Assembly (NCBI GenBank): GCA_030035585.1
Contig: CM057482.1
Coordinates: forward strand, 57,478,828 to 57,542,827
Origin: Dugong dugon
Taxonomy: Eukaryota > Chordata > Mammalia > Sirenia > Dugongidae
Reading direction: 5' to 3'
Length of the DNA stretch: 64,000 nucleotides
In this document: positions 20,735 to 31,784 of the stretch, piece by piece
Layout of the letters: each line of letters opens with the position of its first letter
Position numbering within the stretch: position 1 is the first letter of the stretch
The notes under the pieces: generated by a model
What the model was told of the DNA's origin: nothing
The model's input: only the letters and a program-made list of their open reading frames with translations
Databases searched by the model: none
Made by a program: the position numbers and the translations under genes

Positions 20735-22305
20735 TGTATAATCCCAAAAGTCTTAAATCAGGTCCAAAATCTCATCTTCTAAATCAAATATGGGTGAGAC
20801 TTTAGTGTATACCATTCTATGGGAGAATTCCTCTTCATATGTGAACCTGTGAAATCTAGACTACAAGTTATCTGTTTCCAAAGTACAACAATGGTGGAAC
20901 AGGCACAAGGTAGACATTTCCATTAAAAATGGGAGAAGTTGGAGGGAAAGAAGGAGTAACAGGCATCAAACAAGTCCAAAGCCCAGCAGAACAATTTACA
21001 CTAGCTCTCAAGGCTTGAAAATAATCCTCTGTTCTCTGAGACCATCTAGGCAATGGCCCTGTCTCCAGACCCTGGGTTTTGGCCATGCTTTCTGGATTCT
21101 GGGTGGAAGAGCGTCAGCCCTGGGCTTCAGCCCCACCTTCCGTGCCCAGTGGGACAGCAACTCTGCTCTCTTAGCTTTGAGCAGCCTCATTCTCCAATTC
21201 CATCTGAGTGGTGACTGTACCTCCTCAGCCCTGGTAGGCTCTGTTCTTCTGCCCCTTGGGCATGGCAGCCCCACCCACTCAACTTTGGGCAGCAGCCCCA
21301 TACACCTGGCATACCTTAATGACAACTCCACACTCTGGAACCGAGTTGGCGAAAATCTGACTCTGCAACGTAGGAGGCTGTGGCCCCACCCTTTGAGATC
21401 TAGGGGAATGTGGCCCCACCCTTTGAAACCAAGAAGGCCCTGCTTCCCTGCTCAACAGTTCTGCAGATCTCTGAACTGCTCCAGGGACAGTCCTTTTCTT
21501 TTCTTGGAAGGCAACAGATGCAGCTCCTTTGGCCTGGTTCCTGACTGTAGAATTCCAGGAGGCAGACAGCATTCTTTCCTTCCATTCTTTCTCTGTTCCA
21601 TTCAGTCTAAGCTGATGGGTTTTCTGCTGTGGTAGTTGGTTAGATGCATCAGTTACAGGCTTAATCTCTTTAACAAAAGATTGTGGAGACATGTCCTTGG
21701 TGAATGTTCTAGGACATGTGTCCTTAGTATGTACAACAGAATTTTCTAAATCTTTAAGCTTTGTTTTCATTTTGCACAGTTCATTTTTAACTCCATCTCT
21801 TTCCTCTTGTGTTATACTGTAAGTGGCAAGGAGAAAGCATGTGGCCCCTTTAAGATCTTGCTTAGAAATCTACTCGGCCACGTATTCGAGTTTATCACTT
21901 ACAAGTTCTACTTCCCACCAAACATTTGAACATAATTCATACAAGTTCTTTGCAACTGCATAAAAAGTAGCATCGTTCCTCCACTGCCCAATCACATGTT
22001 CATCACTTTCTTTTAAAGCCTCACCAGAAGCACATTTAACATCCACATTTCTAGCAACATTCTGTTCATGCCATATGTATTCTCTAAGATGACAGAGACT
22101 TTCTCCATAGCTCTCCTCACTTCCTCCTGAGCCCTTACCGGAATTGGCTTTGACATCCATAATTCTACCAACAGTCTCTTCAAGGCAGTCTAGGCTTTTA
22201 CAGTTAGACACTTTAAAACTCTTCCAGGTTCTACCTATTACCCAATTACAAAACTGCTTCCACATTTTAGGTATCTGTTAGAGCGGCACCCCACTCTTCC
22301 AGTGC
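20735..22305 (-). mobile_element. MaLR (ERVL-related) internal region, minus strand
   Basis: Phrases such as 'gggagaagttggagggaaag', 'gtaacaggcatcaaacaagt' and 'ccaaagcccagcagaaca' are the reverse complement of the MaLR (THE1/MST/MLT type) internal region as I remember it. The minus-strand frame at 21870-22265 (containing CLEETVGRIMDVKAN and VAKNLYELCSNVWWEVE) is the gag-like relic usual in these elements. It is followed on the right by an LTR, which is the 5' LTR on this strand. It is an old, decayed copy with no pol and no envelope seen. Confidence 0.65.
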
Positions 22306-22312
22306 TATATTC

Positions 22313-23003
22313 TGTCTTAGTTATCTGGTGCTGCTATAACAGAAATACCATAAGTCGGTAAATTTAACTAACAGAAATTTATTCTCTCACAGTTTAGGAG
22401 GCTAGAAGTCCAAATTCAGGGCACCAGCTCTAGGGGAAGGCTTTGTCTCTCTGTTGGCTCTGTCGGCCCTTGTCTCCTTTCAACAGCTGTGAGACCAGCA
22501 TTCCTTAGAAATCTCCATGTGTCTTGGCATCGGTCTTCCCCTGGGTCTAGGAGATTCTCAGCACAGGGACCCCAGGTCCAAAGGACATGCTCTGCTTCTG
22601 ACTTTTCTTTCTTGGTGATAGTGATGTCTCTCTCCTCTCTGTTCGCTTTTCACTCCTTTTATCTCTTGTAAGATAAAAGGTATGGCTCAAGCAAGGGTGT
22701 GACTTAAGTAAGGATGTGACTTCAGTAAAGTGGTGAGGACTTGACTTGGGTAAGGATGTGACTTGAGTAAGGCTGTGACCTGAGTCATGCTGTTTAGTAA
22801 GGGGAGGACTCAAGATAACCCCATACTAATCCTGCCTCATTAACATATAGAGGTTTAGGGTTTACAACACATAATTACACAGTACTGCAGAATGGAGGAC
22901 AATTACATCAGATTACAAAATGGAGGACGGTTACACGATACTAGGAATCATGGCTTAGCCAAGTTGACACATATTTTGGGGGGACACAATTCAGCCTATG
23001 ACA
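22313..23003 (-). mobile_element. MaLR/MLT-like LTR (minus strand)
   Basis: Runs from tgtcttagttatctggtgct to 'cacaattcagcctatgaca', so it has the TG...CA ends of an LTR. The reverse complement starts TGTCATAGGCTGAATTGTGT, the MLT1/MaLR-like beginning. The same family occurs at 29918-30442. A short 17-bp tandem repeat (about 22695-22797) lies within it. Confidence 0.7.
22695..22797. repeat. 17-bp tandem repeat within the LTR
   Basis: Units near GGATGTGACTTGAGTAA recur about five times, with one irregular spacer (agtggtgaggacttgac). Units differ at a few bases. Confidence 0.7.
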
Positions 23004-24240
23004 GTCCTTTTAAGTGCAAAGTTCTCTCTTGCAAATCTCCAGTTGGCAACTTGTTCCTGACTGTGGCTGCAGATTCATGAGGCCCAGGACAAACAGCCAT
23101 TGCAAGAATTATAAAAATACCAAGAAAACATAGCTGAAGCTGTTAGCTCACACTAAAGTGGTGGAGCATACAAATTAAGACATCGGGAATGGTCATAGAT
23201 CAGAAATGTAGTTCTTGTATGTAGCAAAAATTTTGGTTGACTAAGATTGGGATCCAGTAATGGTCAACATTTTTTTAAAAGGTACCAAAAGAAAATATTT
23301 CCAAATTTTATGCTTTATAAAAGAAATTTCTAGCTTGTTCGTCATGTCAGTAGGCAGTAAGTTGGGTAAAGCCTAACAAGAATGTAGAAGGACACAGAGT
23401 ATGCCTCTCTGGTGACACCATCAGATCATCAACTCAAAGATGAGTCACTAAGTAAGTTCAGGGAGAGAAGTAGAATGTGGGCTTCAGGATTAAAAATGTT
23501 AAATTTCATAAGATGCATGTTTTAATTGGTGTGAAATTTCAGGGGAAAGTATTATAGTCAAAACAAAAAAAAAATCTCATAATAGAATGCTGGTGTTAGC
23601 AGCAATAATTGTCAGTTTTTATATGTGTATATCTCTCTAATTTCCGGAATGCATTTTCAAAAATTATACTATTTAAATTTCTGAAAACCCTCATTTTGTA
23701 GGTGAAAAAAGCTCATGCAAAAGCACTGAAAGAAATGCGTCCAAGTTTCCCTGCTGGGAATTGTTTGAGTCAGAGTTCCACTTCAGGGTCCGTGTCAGGT
23801 CTAGTGCTCTTCTCCATGGCATGGCCTTTTCTAGAACATCATAATACTTACGGTACATATTTAAAGGGAAGAATGAGGAGAAAGCTATATTTTGGAAACA
23901 AAAGAATATTCTAATCTAGAACTCAAATACCATCCTGCTCTAAAGACATTGGGTATACTGCAACCTGAATAATACTAAACACAAAATGTGAAATATAAAG
24001 TGCAATCCTATATAGAAGGGATCATATGAGAAGAAGAAGACGACATATTTTATCAGACAGGCCTTAGCAGTTCATTGAGAAGTCCCTATTTCTTTGTATT
24101 TATTTTAAAAATTACTTCAAAATCAAAAGACAAGCCAAAAAATTAATTTTTAGTGTCAAAAAATAAAAATTGGCTATCACTGTACAATAGATCTGATTCC
24201 TGGAAATATTTAGGGATAGCATTAGGTATCATTCTGACAG
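23004..24240. other. Intron, nothing recognised
   Basis: Mixed AT-rich sequence. The 70-codon frame at 23702-23914 has no recognisable motif. Confidence 0.4.
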
Positions 24241-24299
24241 AGGGAATGTATTAATCTGATCACGTTTTTGGAGCATTCACCCCATGCTCCACATAGCTC

Positions 24300-24510
24300 T
24301 CAAGATCAGGCTACGTGGTTATGAATGCTGCAGCTATGCATTCACAGTGTGACATCAGAGATATTTCTTAACCTACCTGCCCTTCAGTTTCCTAACCTCG
24401 AAATCTCTAAGTGGAGGTAATAATAGCTTCTACATCACAGGGCTGCTGGAAGGTTAAATTGCTCAGTGTATGCTCAAGTCCAGATAAAAGTAAGTGCTCA
24501 GCGCACCAAC
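24300..24510 (+). mobile_element. MIR SINE (plus strand)
   Basis: 'cctgcccttcagtttcctaa', 'tggaggtaataatagcttct', 'acatcacagggctgctggaa' and 'aagtaagtgctcagcgca' match the core and 3' half of MIR in order. Confidence 0.75.
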
Positions 24511-24784
24511 TCTCCTTCTTAGTGTTGTGAACAGTACACCAGGCTCTACTCTCAAAGGCCCCACTCCATGGGTGAGGACCACATTCTGATTCACAGATAA
24601 TTGTGGATTATGATGGAGAATGCAGTGAAAGTGTTCATGATGTGCTCAGGAGCTAAGGAGGAATGCTACCCAATAAAGGTGGACCAGGACAAGAAGATTT
24701 CAAAGAAAATTCATGCGGAGTTAAACGAAGATTGTCAGGCAAATAGGAAGGTGAGGCAAGGTCACTCCAGTAGCCTGAGGATCT

Positions 24785-25080
24785 TGTTTAAAGGCCATAG
24801 AAAGTAGAGTGAACACGGTGTGCCCGGGGCCTTGAAGTGGTTCCCAAAGGTCACAGCCTAGAGAGTGGACATGAGGCACCCTGACCTGGGCATCGTTCTT
24901 AAAGATCATGGCCTGGAGAGTGAGCAGGGGGACCCTGTCCTGGGGATGGCTCCCAAAGGTCACAGCCCAGAGAATGGACATGGGGTGCCCTGACCTGGGA
25001 GTGGTTCTGAAAGGTCATGTCCTGGAGAGTGGGCATAGGGCACCATGACCTGGGAGAAGTTCCCAAAGGTTATGGGCTAG
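24785..25080. repeat. 55-bp minisatellite, about five copies
   Basis: The block beginning TTCCCAAAGGTCACAG recurs at 24841, 24896 (ttcttaaagatcatgg), 24950, 25005 and 25060, so spacing is 54-55 bp. A more worn copy precedes it from about 24785. Each unit also carries 'gagagtggacat' and 'ccctgacctggg' variants. Copies differ by roughly 10-20 percent, so the array is not recent. Confidence 0.88.
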
Positions 25081-25240
25081 GGCTTGTGTAGGAAGTGGTG
25101 AGAGGTCTGTCATTCCCATTTTTCTTGTTCAAATAGTGCCTGCCATTTGCAGATATTGGGGATGCAATAGCAAACATGGCAGGCAAGGTCACCCTCTGTA
25201 ATGAGTCTGTAGTGTAATGGGGAATTAATTAGCAATGATA

Positions 25241-25803
25241 TGTTAGTTTTCTATTGTTGCCATAATAAATGACCACAACTTAGTGGCTTAAAACAACACA
25301 AAATGATTATTTTACAGTTCTGTGTGTCAGCTGTCCAGTGTGAGTCTCACTGGACTAAAATCAAGGTGTAAACAGACTGTGTTCTTTCTGGAGGCTTTAG
25401 GGGAGGTCTGTTTCTTGCTCATTCAGGTTGTTACCAGAGTTCACTTCCTTGTAGTTGTAGGACAGTGGTCCTCATTATCTTGCTGGTTGTTAGCTGAGGG
25501 CTTTTCCTGGCTTATGGAGGCCACAGAATCCCTTGGCTCATGGTCTTCTTACTCTGTCTTCAAAGTCAACAGTAATGGGTGGAGTCTTTCTCACATCTCA
25601 TCTCTCTGACCCACTCTTCTGCCTTCCTCTTCCACTTTTAATGGCCCATGTGATTTCACTGAACCCTTCTGGATAATTTAGGATAATCACCTATCATAAG
25701 GTCCGTAACCTTAATCACATCTGCAAAATCTCCCTTGCGTATTCGCAGGCTCCAGGGATTAGGGCATGGACATCTTGGAGGGACATTGCTCTTCTTTCCA
25801 CAC
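25241..25803 (-). mobile_element. MLT1-like LTR (minus strand)
   Basis: 'ttagttttctattgttgcca', 'agtggcttaaaacaacacaa', 'taatcacatctgcaaaatct' and 'cttggagggacattgctctt' are the reverse complement of MLT1-type LTR sequence. Diverged. Confidence 0.6.
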
Positions 25804-27640
25804 CAATGTTTGAATCTTTTCCATGACCAGGCATTGCTCTAGTTGCTGAGATCCTGCCTTCAAAGGGGGCACATTTTGATGTGTGTGAGACAGACACTAG
25901 CAAATTGCTATGAACAATTGCTATGGAGAAAACATCAGAGTAAGGGATAGTGAATGTGATGGGGAGGAGAGATAGATGAACAGAGACCTGAAGGAGGTGA
26001 GGACATAACAATGCTATTAGCGAGAAGAGTGAGCAGGCAGAGGGGAACAGCGATTGCAAGGGTGCTGTGGAAAGGGCATACTTGGCATGTTAGGAGTAGC
26101 AAGGAAGCCATAGGGAGCCAGGGGAAGGTTGGTAGGAGGTATGATCCAAGAGGAAGTCAGGTGAGGGTAGCTGTTAGATCACATAGGACCTTGGGGGCCA
26201 TGTTAGGTAGGACTTACTTTGTAGGTAAAACAGGGCCATTGGGTGGTTTTAAATAGGAGTGAAACATGGTCCAATTTAAATGTGATGTGATATGACTTAA
26301 ATCTGCAAGGACTGAGTAGAAAATAGAATAGGATGTGGGTTGCGGGTGGGATAAAGGAAGAAGTAGCAAGGGCAGTTCAAGAGGTAACTGAGATGATCCA
26401 GGGTAGAGACTGTTTTGGCTGACAGAACTTGATGGACTCATGTGGGTATGAAAGAAAGAGAGAAGTCAAGCATGACTCCAAGGTACTCAACCTGAGAAAC
26501 TGACAGGTCCAGGTCCAGTTGACTTGTTGCTGAGCTGAGGAAGACAATAGGAGAAGAGGTTTTGGTAGAGAAATCATGAGTTCAGTTATGGACATGCTGA
26601 GCCCTGTGAGATGCCTGTTAAGATATCCACATGGAGTGGCCAGGCAGACAGTTGAAATAAGAGTCTGTAGGGCAGAGAAGGTTTGAGGCTGGAGACACGA
26701 ACTTGAGAGTTTTCCATGTGTGTACGAGTGGTCTTCAAAGCCATTTGATTAGATGAAATCAGTTGGAGATTAAATAGGAAAGACCCATGAACTGTGCCCT
26801 GGGAGGTTCCAGTGTTTAGAGGTTAGGAAGGTAAGGAGCAACAAGAAGACTGAAAAGGAGACGCCAGATGAGAAGAACAACAAAAGTAGTGTCTGCAGGC
26901 CAAGTGAAGAAAGTGTTGTTAGAAGTGAGACATGATGAGATATGTCAAAAGCTGCTAGTAAGTCAACTAAAATGAGGACTGAGAATTGGTCTTGTGCTTA
27001 GCACTGTGTAATTCATTACTGACCTCAGGAAGAGTGATTTCATTGGAACAGAGGTGCAAGCCTTACCTGAGTGGGTTCAAGAGATTGAAAGGAGAGACAG
27101 CAGTCACTTTTAGTGTAGACAACCCTTCCAATGAGTTTTGAGCATAACTGGAAGGAATATGGGGTGAACGGGAGACTTTTTAAAGAAAGGAGGTATAACT
27201 GCAGATGACATTTCTGATGTGAATGATGAGGGTGTGAGGGAAACTGTGTGATAAAGACCAGGGTGGAACATGGTGCTACATAGTCATACATATGGGGTAC
27301 CCAGTGTGGTAGAGAGTGAGAAGGGGGCTGAGTCTGGGAAAGTGGGCAGGGTGATGAAGGGCACTTACCTGAGAGGTCATGGGACTGAGGTTTATCTTGT
27401 AGACAGCAGGTTTCTGAGTACAGTACTGTCTCATTTGCATTCTGCACATGCATAAGTGTGGAGTGAGTTCAGAGCGTTGGAAGAGAGAAGAACCAGTTGA
27501 GCCTTTTGCATGTTAAGGACCGGAATGTGTCTGCACGAAGGGTCGTGAGCAGGGGTAGATTTGAGCACTAGTGAGGGAGGTGAATGGGCAGGACTCAGCA
27601 CCTTTCAGGTAAGGACCAAGAGGGTGGGAGGAACTCGGAG
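25804..27640 (+). repeat. Old interspersed repeat of uncertain family
   Basis: Text such as 'gcatgactccaaggtactca', 'gttatggacatgctgagccc', 'gatatccacatggagtggcc' and 'ccctgggaggttccagtgtt' is a pattern seen widely in mammalian genomes. I recognise it as an ancient repeat but cannot name the family with confidence. A similar stretch is at 49920-50560. Short frames here have no support as genes. Confidence 0.45.
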
Positions 27641-27833
27641 TGCTGGCTTAATATGTCATAATGCATGACTTCAGCCACATAAAATGTCTGTTACAAGTCT
27701 TTTTTATTTACGTAGAATTTTTTTTTTCTTTTTTAAATAAGGTTAACTAAAATGGTGTGTGATGGAAATTTGATCAAAACATCACCAAGTGGTGCCATTT
27801 AGAGGTGCCTATCTACCTGTCTACTCACCTGGT

Positions 27834-28034
27834 GGCACCCTGGTGGTGCAGTGGTTAAGCTCTGGGCTGATAACCGAAAGGTTGCCAGTTTGAACCCACC
27901 AGCTGCTCCTCGGGAGAAAGATGTGGCAGACTGCTTCCATAAAGATTACAGCCTTGGAAACCCCATGGGGGCAGTTCTTCTCTGTCCTCTAGGGTTGCTA
28001 TGAGTTGGAATTGACTCAATGGCAATGAATTTGG
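27834..28034 (+). mobile_element. AfroSINE, long form (plus strand)
   Basis: 'caccctggtggtgcagtggt', 'gctgataaccgaaaggttgc', the middle block 'gggagaaagatgtggcag' and 'taaagattacagccttgg', then 'ggcagttcttctctgtcctc' and 'gctatgagttggaattgact'. The best example here of the form with the middle block. Confidence 0.92.
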
Positions 28035-28639
28035 ATCTACTGACCAAAAAGTAACAAGTAAATAAACTGAAGGTACATTTCTCAGAAGTCATTAAGTACT
28101 AAGAAAAGAATGCAGAAGGAAATTAAATTTAAGAAGACAGATAAGCTGCATTTCAAAACCAATCCAGTACAGTTTCCAAAGTAATTTCCCATTAAAACAT
28201 GTCTGCAGTTGCCATTATTGATTCCATTTTATGTACATCGAAAATGGCTGTGGCTATATGCGGAGACACCGCCACTAAGAAATACATTATGCATTCTGTT
28301 CACCAGCACCATTTCACACTTTACTTCGGTCATGTATGCAATGCAGCAAACTCAAAAGATTATTTTTTCACCAGAAACTATGAGATGACTCTTTAACGTG
28401 TACCCTTTAAAACACCAAAATAAGGAAAAATATATCAGGCAACAGTTGGTAACATGAAGCATCTTTAAAGATGGAATCTACAGTATGTTATTATTATCGA
28501 TTATAATAGTGGTAGATAAATCAGTAAAATCTTTTAAAGTTCTTCAAAAGGAAAGATACTTTTAGATAGTTCTGCTACTGTAATTCCTTGCATACTCCCC
28601 TTCCCGGGCTGAGTGAATTCTGTAGCAGGGTTAACCCTG
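28035..28639. other. Intron, nothing recognised
   Basis: AT-rich sequence without a supported feature. Confidence 0.4.
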
Positions 28640-29300
28640 TCCTGGTACCTGGCTGATTTTGGAGATTGCTTCCTCTGGATTCCCTATTCTGCCCGTATTT
28701 TCAGTTCAGACTCCTCCCTCTCCCTCACAATTCATCAGGACATCCTGCAGATGCCGTTCATCCATCCCACCTCCTATCCCCACTGCCACTTGCCTGAGTA
28801 ACAGGTCTCAGTGTCTTCAGTCTTGCCTCCACCAAGTCCATCATTCACAAGTTGCCCAAGGACCATACGAAAGTGCCCTTCCTCAGAATGCACTAACCTC
28901 CCCATCACACTCAAGACAAACCCTAGAAGTGTGGCATAGCATGCCAGGTCCTTTCTGATTTGACTTGTTCCCCTCTTCGCTGGCATACATTAATCTTTTT
29001 ACCAAAGTTCTTATCTAAACTCTGCAAACACCATGTGCCACTGCTCACAACACCCTTTTGCATCCTTCTCTTTGACCTTCAACCCTGTCTTCATGTTTGA
29101 AAATTCAGCTTGGTTTTCCTCTTCTCTGACCAGAGACAAAGCTCTCTTTCTCTCTGTTGTGTTTCTGTAAAGTCTTGTAGACTGCATAGCTTTATGCACA
29201 TATCATGTTCTGTTGAAATCCTCTTGTGAACATGACTGATCTTTCAAAATATAGTCATGCCCTTGAGGGAAGAGTTGCCATCTTTGTCATCTTGTATGCC
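28640..29300 (-). mobile_element. L2 LINE remnant (minus strand)
   Basis: Pyrimidine-rich order 'gtcttgcctccaccaagtcc', 'ccatcacactcaagacaaac', 'tagcatgccaggtcctttct' and 'ttcaaccctgtcttcatgtt' resembles the reverse complement of L2. Diverged. Confidence 0.45.
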
Positions 29301-29489
29301 TAGTATTTACCACAATAACTGATACATTTGTTGAATTGAGCAGTTAGAATAAATGCTAAGCCAAATTAGATGACCCTCTGGTGACTTAGTGGAAGAGAGA
29401 AGTTCAGTGAAATCATTCAGAGTCTGGTCTGGCAGTTGGCTCACAGAGCACTGTTTCTGTTTCCAACTCAGACATGAGTCAGAGTCATT

Positions 29490-29600
29490 CTCAACCTTGG
29501 CTGAATGTGAGGATAACTTGGGGACCTGTAAAAACATGCTACTGCTCATTTCCTCCTATATCAGTTAAAGCTGAGTGTCTAGGGCTCGGGAATTGGGAAG
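29490..29600 (+). mobile_element. MER5-type hAT DNA transposon fragment
   Basis: 'ctcaaccttggctgaatgtg' and 'acttggggacctgtaaaaac' resemble the start of MER5-like nonautonomous hAT-Charlie elements. Confidence 0.5.
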
Positions 29601-29775
29601 AGGCTATTCATTGCAAGAGGCTCAGAATCAATTGCCTTGAAGGGACCATATGTAGGACAGTAGGAGACAGACAGAAAGTTTCCACAGTTTCAGAGAGGTT
29701 ACCCTTCCTAAAGACATTCATGTCATTTTTCCTAAGCACTTTAAACGAAAAAATAAAACAAAATAAAACCAAACC

Positions 29776-29882
29776 GGTTGCTGTCAAGTAGATTTCGACT
29801 CATAGCTACCCTATAGGACAGAGTAGAACTGCCCCATGGAAGTTAGCAGCCAAGCAGTTAACCACTGTGCCATCAGGGCTCC
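29776..29882 (-). mobile_element. AfroSINE with internal deletion (minus strand)
   Basis: 'ggttgctgtcaagtagattt', 'ctataggacagagtagaact' and 'gccccatggaagttagcagc' show the junction of a deletion that removes the ggtttccaaggag...ggtcggc part. Ends 'gtgccatcagggctcc'. Confidence 0.85.
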
Positions 29883-29917
29883 TTTTCAGCACTTTGATCA
29901 TATAAACCCATTGGTGG

Positions 29918-30442
29918 TTATCTTAGTTATCTAGTGTTGCTATGACAGAAATACCACAAGTGGATGGCTTTAACAGAGAGAAGTTTATTCTCTCACAGTC
30001 TAGGAGGCTAGAAGTCCAAACTGAGAGTGCCAGCTCCAGCGGAAGGCTTTCTTTCTCTGTCAGCTTTGGAGGAAACTCCTTGTCATCAGTCTTTCCCTGG
30101 TCAAGGAGCTTCACAGAGCAGGGACCCTGTATCCAAAGGATGCGCTCTTCTCCTGACTCTTTGTTTCTGGGTGGTATGAGGTCCCTGTGTCTTTCTGCTC
30201 TCTTCTCTCTTTTATATCTCAAAAGAGATTGGTTTAAGACACAGCCTAATCTTGCAGATTGAGTCCTGCCTCATTAACATAATTGTCACTCATCCCATCT
30301 CATTAACATCATAGAGATAGCATTCACAACACATAGGAAAATCATATCAAGTGACAGAATGGTGGACAGTCACACAATACTAGGACTTATAGCCTAGCCA
30401 AGTTGACAGATATTTTTGGGAGACACAATTCAATCCATAACA
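29918..30442 (-). mobile_element. MaLR/MLT-like solo LTR (minus strand)
   Basis: Same family as 22313-23003: both begin with ttagttatcta/tggtgctgctat, share 'ctcacagtctaggaggctag' and 'aagtccaaa', and end 'gacacaattcaatccataac'. On the minus strand an A/T-rich 'gatataaaagaga' motif sits where an LTR TATA box could be. No internal region is attached. Confidence 0.7.
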
Positions 30443-31415
30443 GTGGGCTTCATTTAGAGGGCCCCCAGTTCCTCACTCCACTTCATCAGAAATCTGTAAA
30501 AGACCCAGAACTTGAAGTTCAGCAGAGTGCCATGGCATAGCGTTTCAGAGAACACTTCCACTCCTCCAGCATCTCCTTCCTACCACCCCCCATAGCCCCA
30601 CCCACCCCATAATACACTGCCCCACTCATGCTGGAATATGGGGCTCAGTGATCTCATTTCCACGTTTTCAAATGAAAATCATTCAAAAACTATTCTACAT
30701 ATTCATTTCCTCTAAAAATATTAGGGATCACAGATCAGGGAGCCAAGAGTTCAAGTTTGAGTCAAGTCTTTATTACTTTTGTATAGACTGATACTTAGAG
30801 AAGGAAATATAAAAAATGAGAATCTGTTACCAAGGAAGGTTGCTTTCTACATTTGTGTTATGATCCCCTTTCTAGAATATCAATAATCTTAAACTGGTAG
30901 AACTGACAACATGGAGTAAATGTGATGTTTTGAAGATAATGTGAATTAAATACAAGTAAGGAAATACTTCATATTTATAGAGAACCTAGTTAATTAACTT
31001 TGACTGAAATTGAAGTGCAGGTTGCCACAGTTTTAAAGTATCTATTTTATGTCTAAGGCTATTGTCAGTAATAATGGTTCTCATCTCAGCTCACACAAAT
31101 TCACTTCCCCAAAGAGCAGAGCAATTAGCTTATCCTGGAAGCAGTTCTTAGCTTACCCAAGGATAAGTGGAGCTCCTTGGCTCTACTTAGTGCGGTTCAG
31201 AAAAGCAGAGTTGGAGTGTGGGTGGCCTGGGCCTGCCTTCTGGACCTCACAGAGTGAATGTTCAGTGGGATGAGGACGTCTTGTGTTTCCACTGGGGACT
31301 CGTGGGTTGTACATGATTACTCACTGAGGGCATCACGCAGTGTTTTTGTTTTGTTTTTCAAGTGGTTTCAGCTAACCGAAATGAAATGAAATGAGTTACT
31401 TTTCTATTTCAGGAA
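30443..31415. other. Intron, nothing recognised
   Basis: No supported gene, RNA or repeat seen. Confidence 0.4.
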
Positions 31416-31417
31416 AA

Positions 31418-31617
31418 AAAAACAGCAACAACAACAACAAAACACAGTTGCTATCAAGACGATTCTGACTCATTGCAACCATAGTGTTTTCAATGGCTGT
31501 TTTTTGGGAAATAGATTGCCAGACCTTTCTTCTGAGGCACCTCTGGGTGGACTCAGATCTCCAGCATTTCAGTTATCGGCCAAGCATCTTAACCTTTTTT
31601 ACCACCCAGGGACTCCT
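31418..31617 (-). mobile_element. AfroSINE, long form (minus strand)
   Basis: Begins with the tail complement (caacaacaacaaaacacag), then 'gttgctatcaagacgattct', 'ttcaatggctgttttttggg', 'ccagacctttcttctgaggc' and 'accacccagggactcc'. Confidence 0.85.
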
Positions 31618-31784
31618 CCACCTTCAAAGTAGTCCTTGAAGATGATGCAGCTTGATAGAAGCACTGGCAAGTCCAGCAAATATCCATGAGGATCTGTGTA
31701 CAGGCACTGTACCAGGACTGAGAAAGCATACCTTTTGCTTTTTGTGATAAGGAAGGGGTCATCCTCTGTGTGGATAAATCACTT

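Noticed and set aside
21015..21770. Overlapping open frames of 163 and 206 codons near 21.0-21.8 kb
   Set aside because: They lie in the MaLR internal region on opposite strands. Neither shows a protein motif, and decayed retroviral sequence explains the region.
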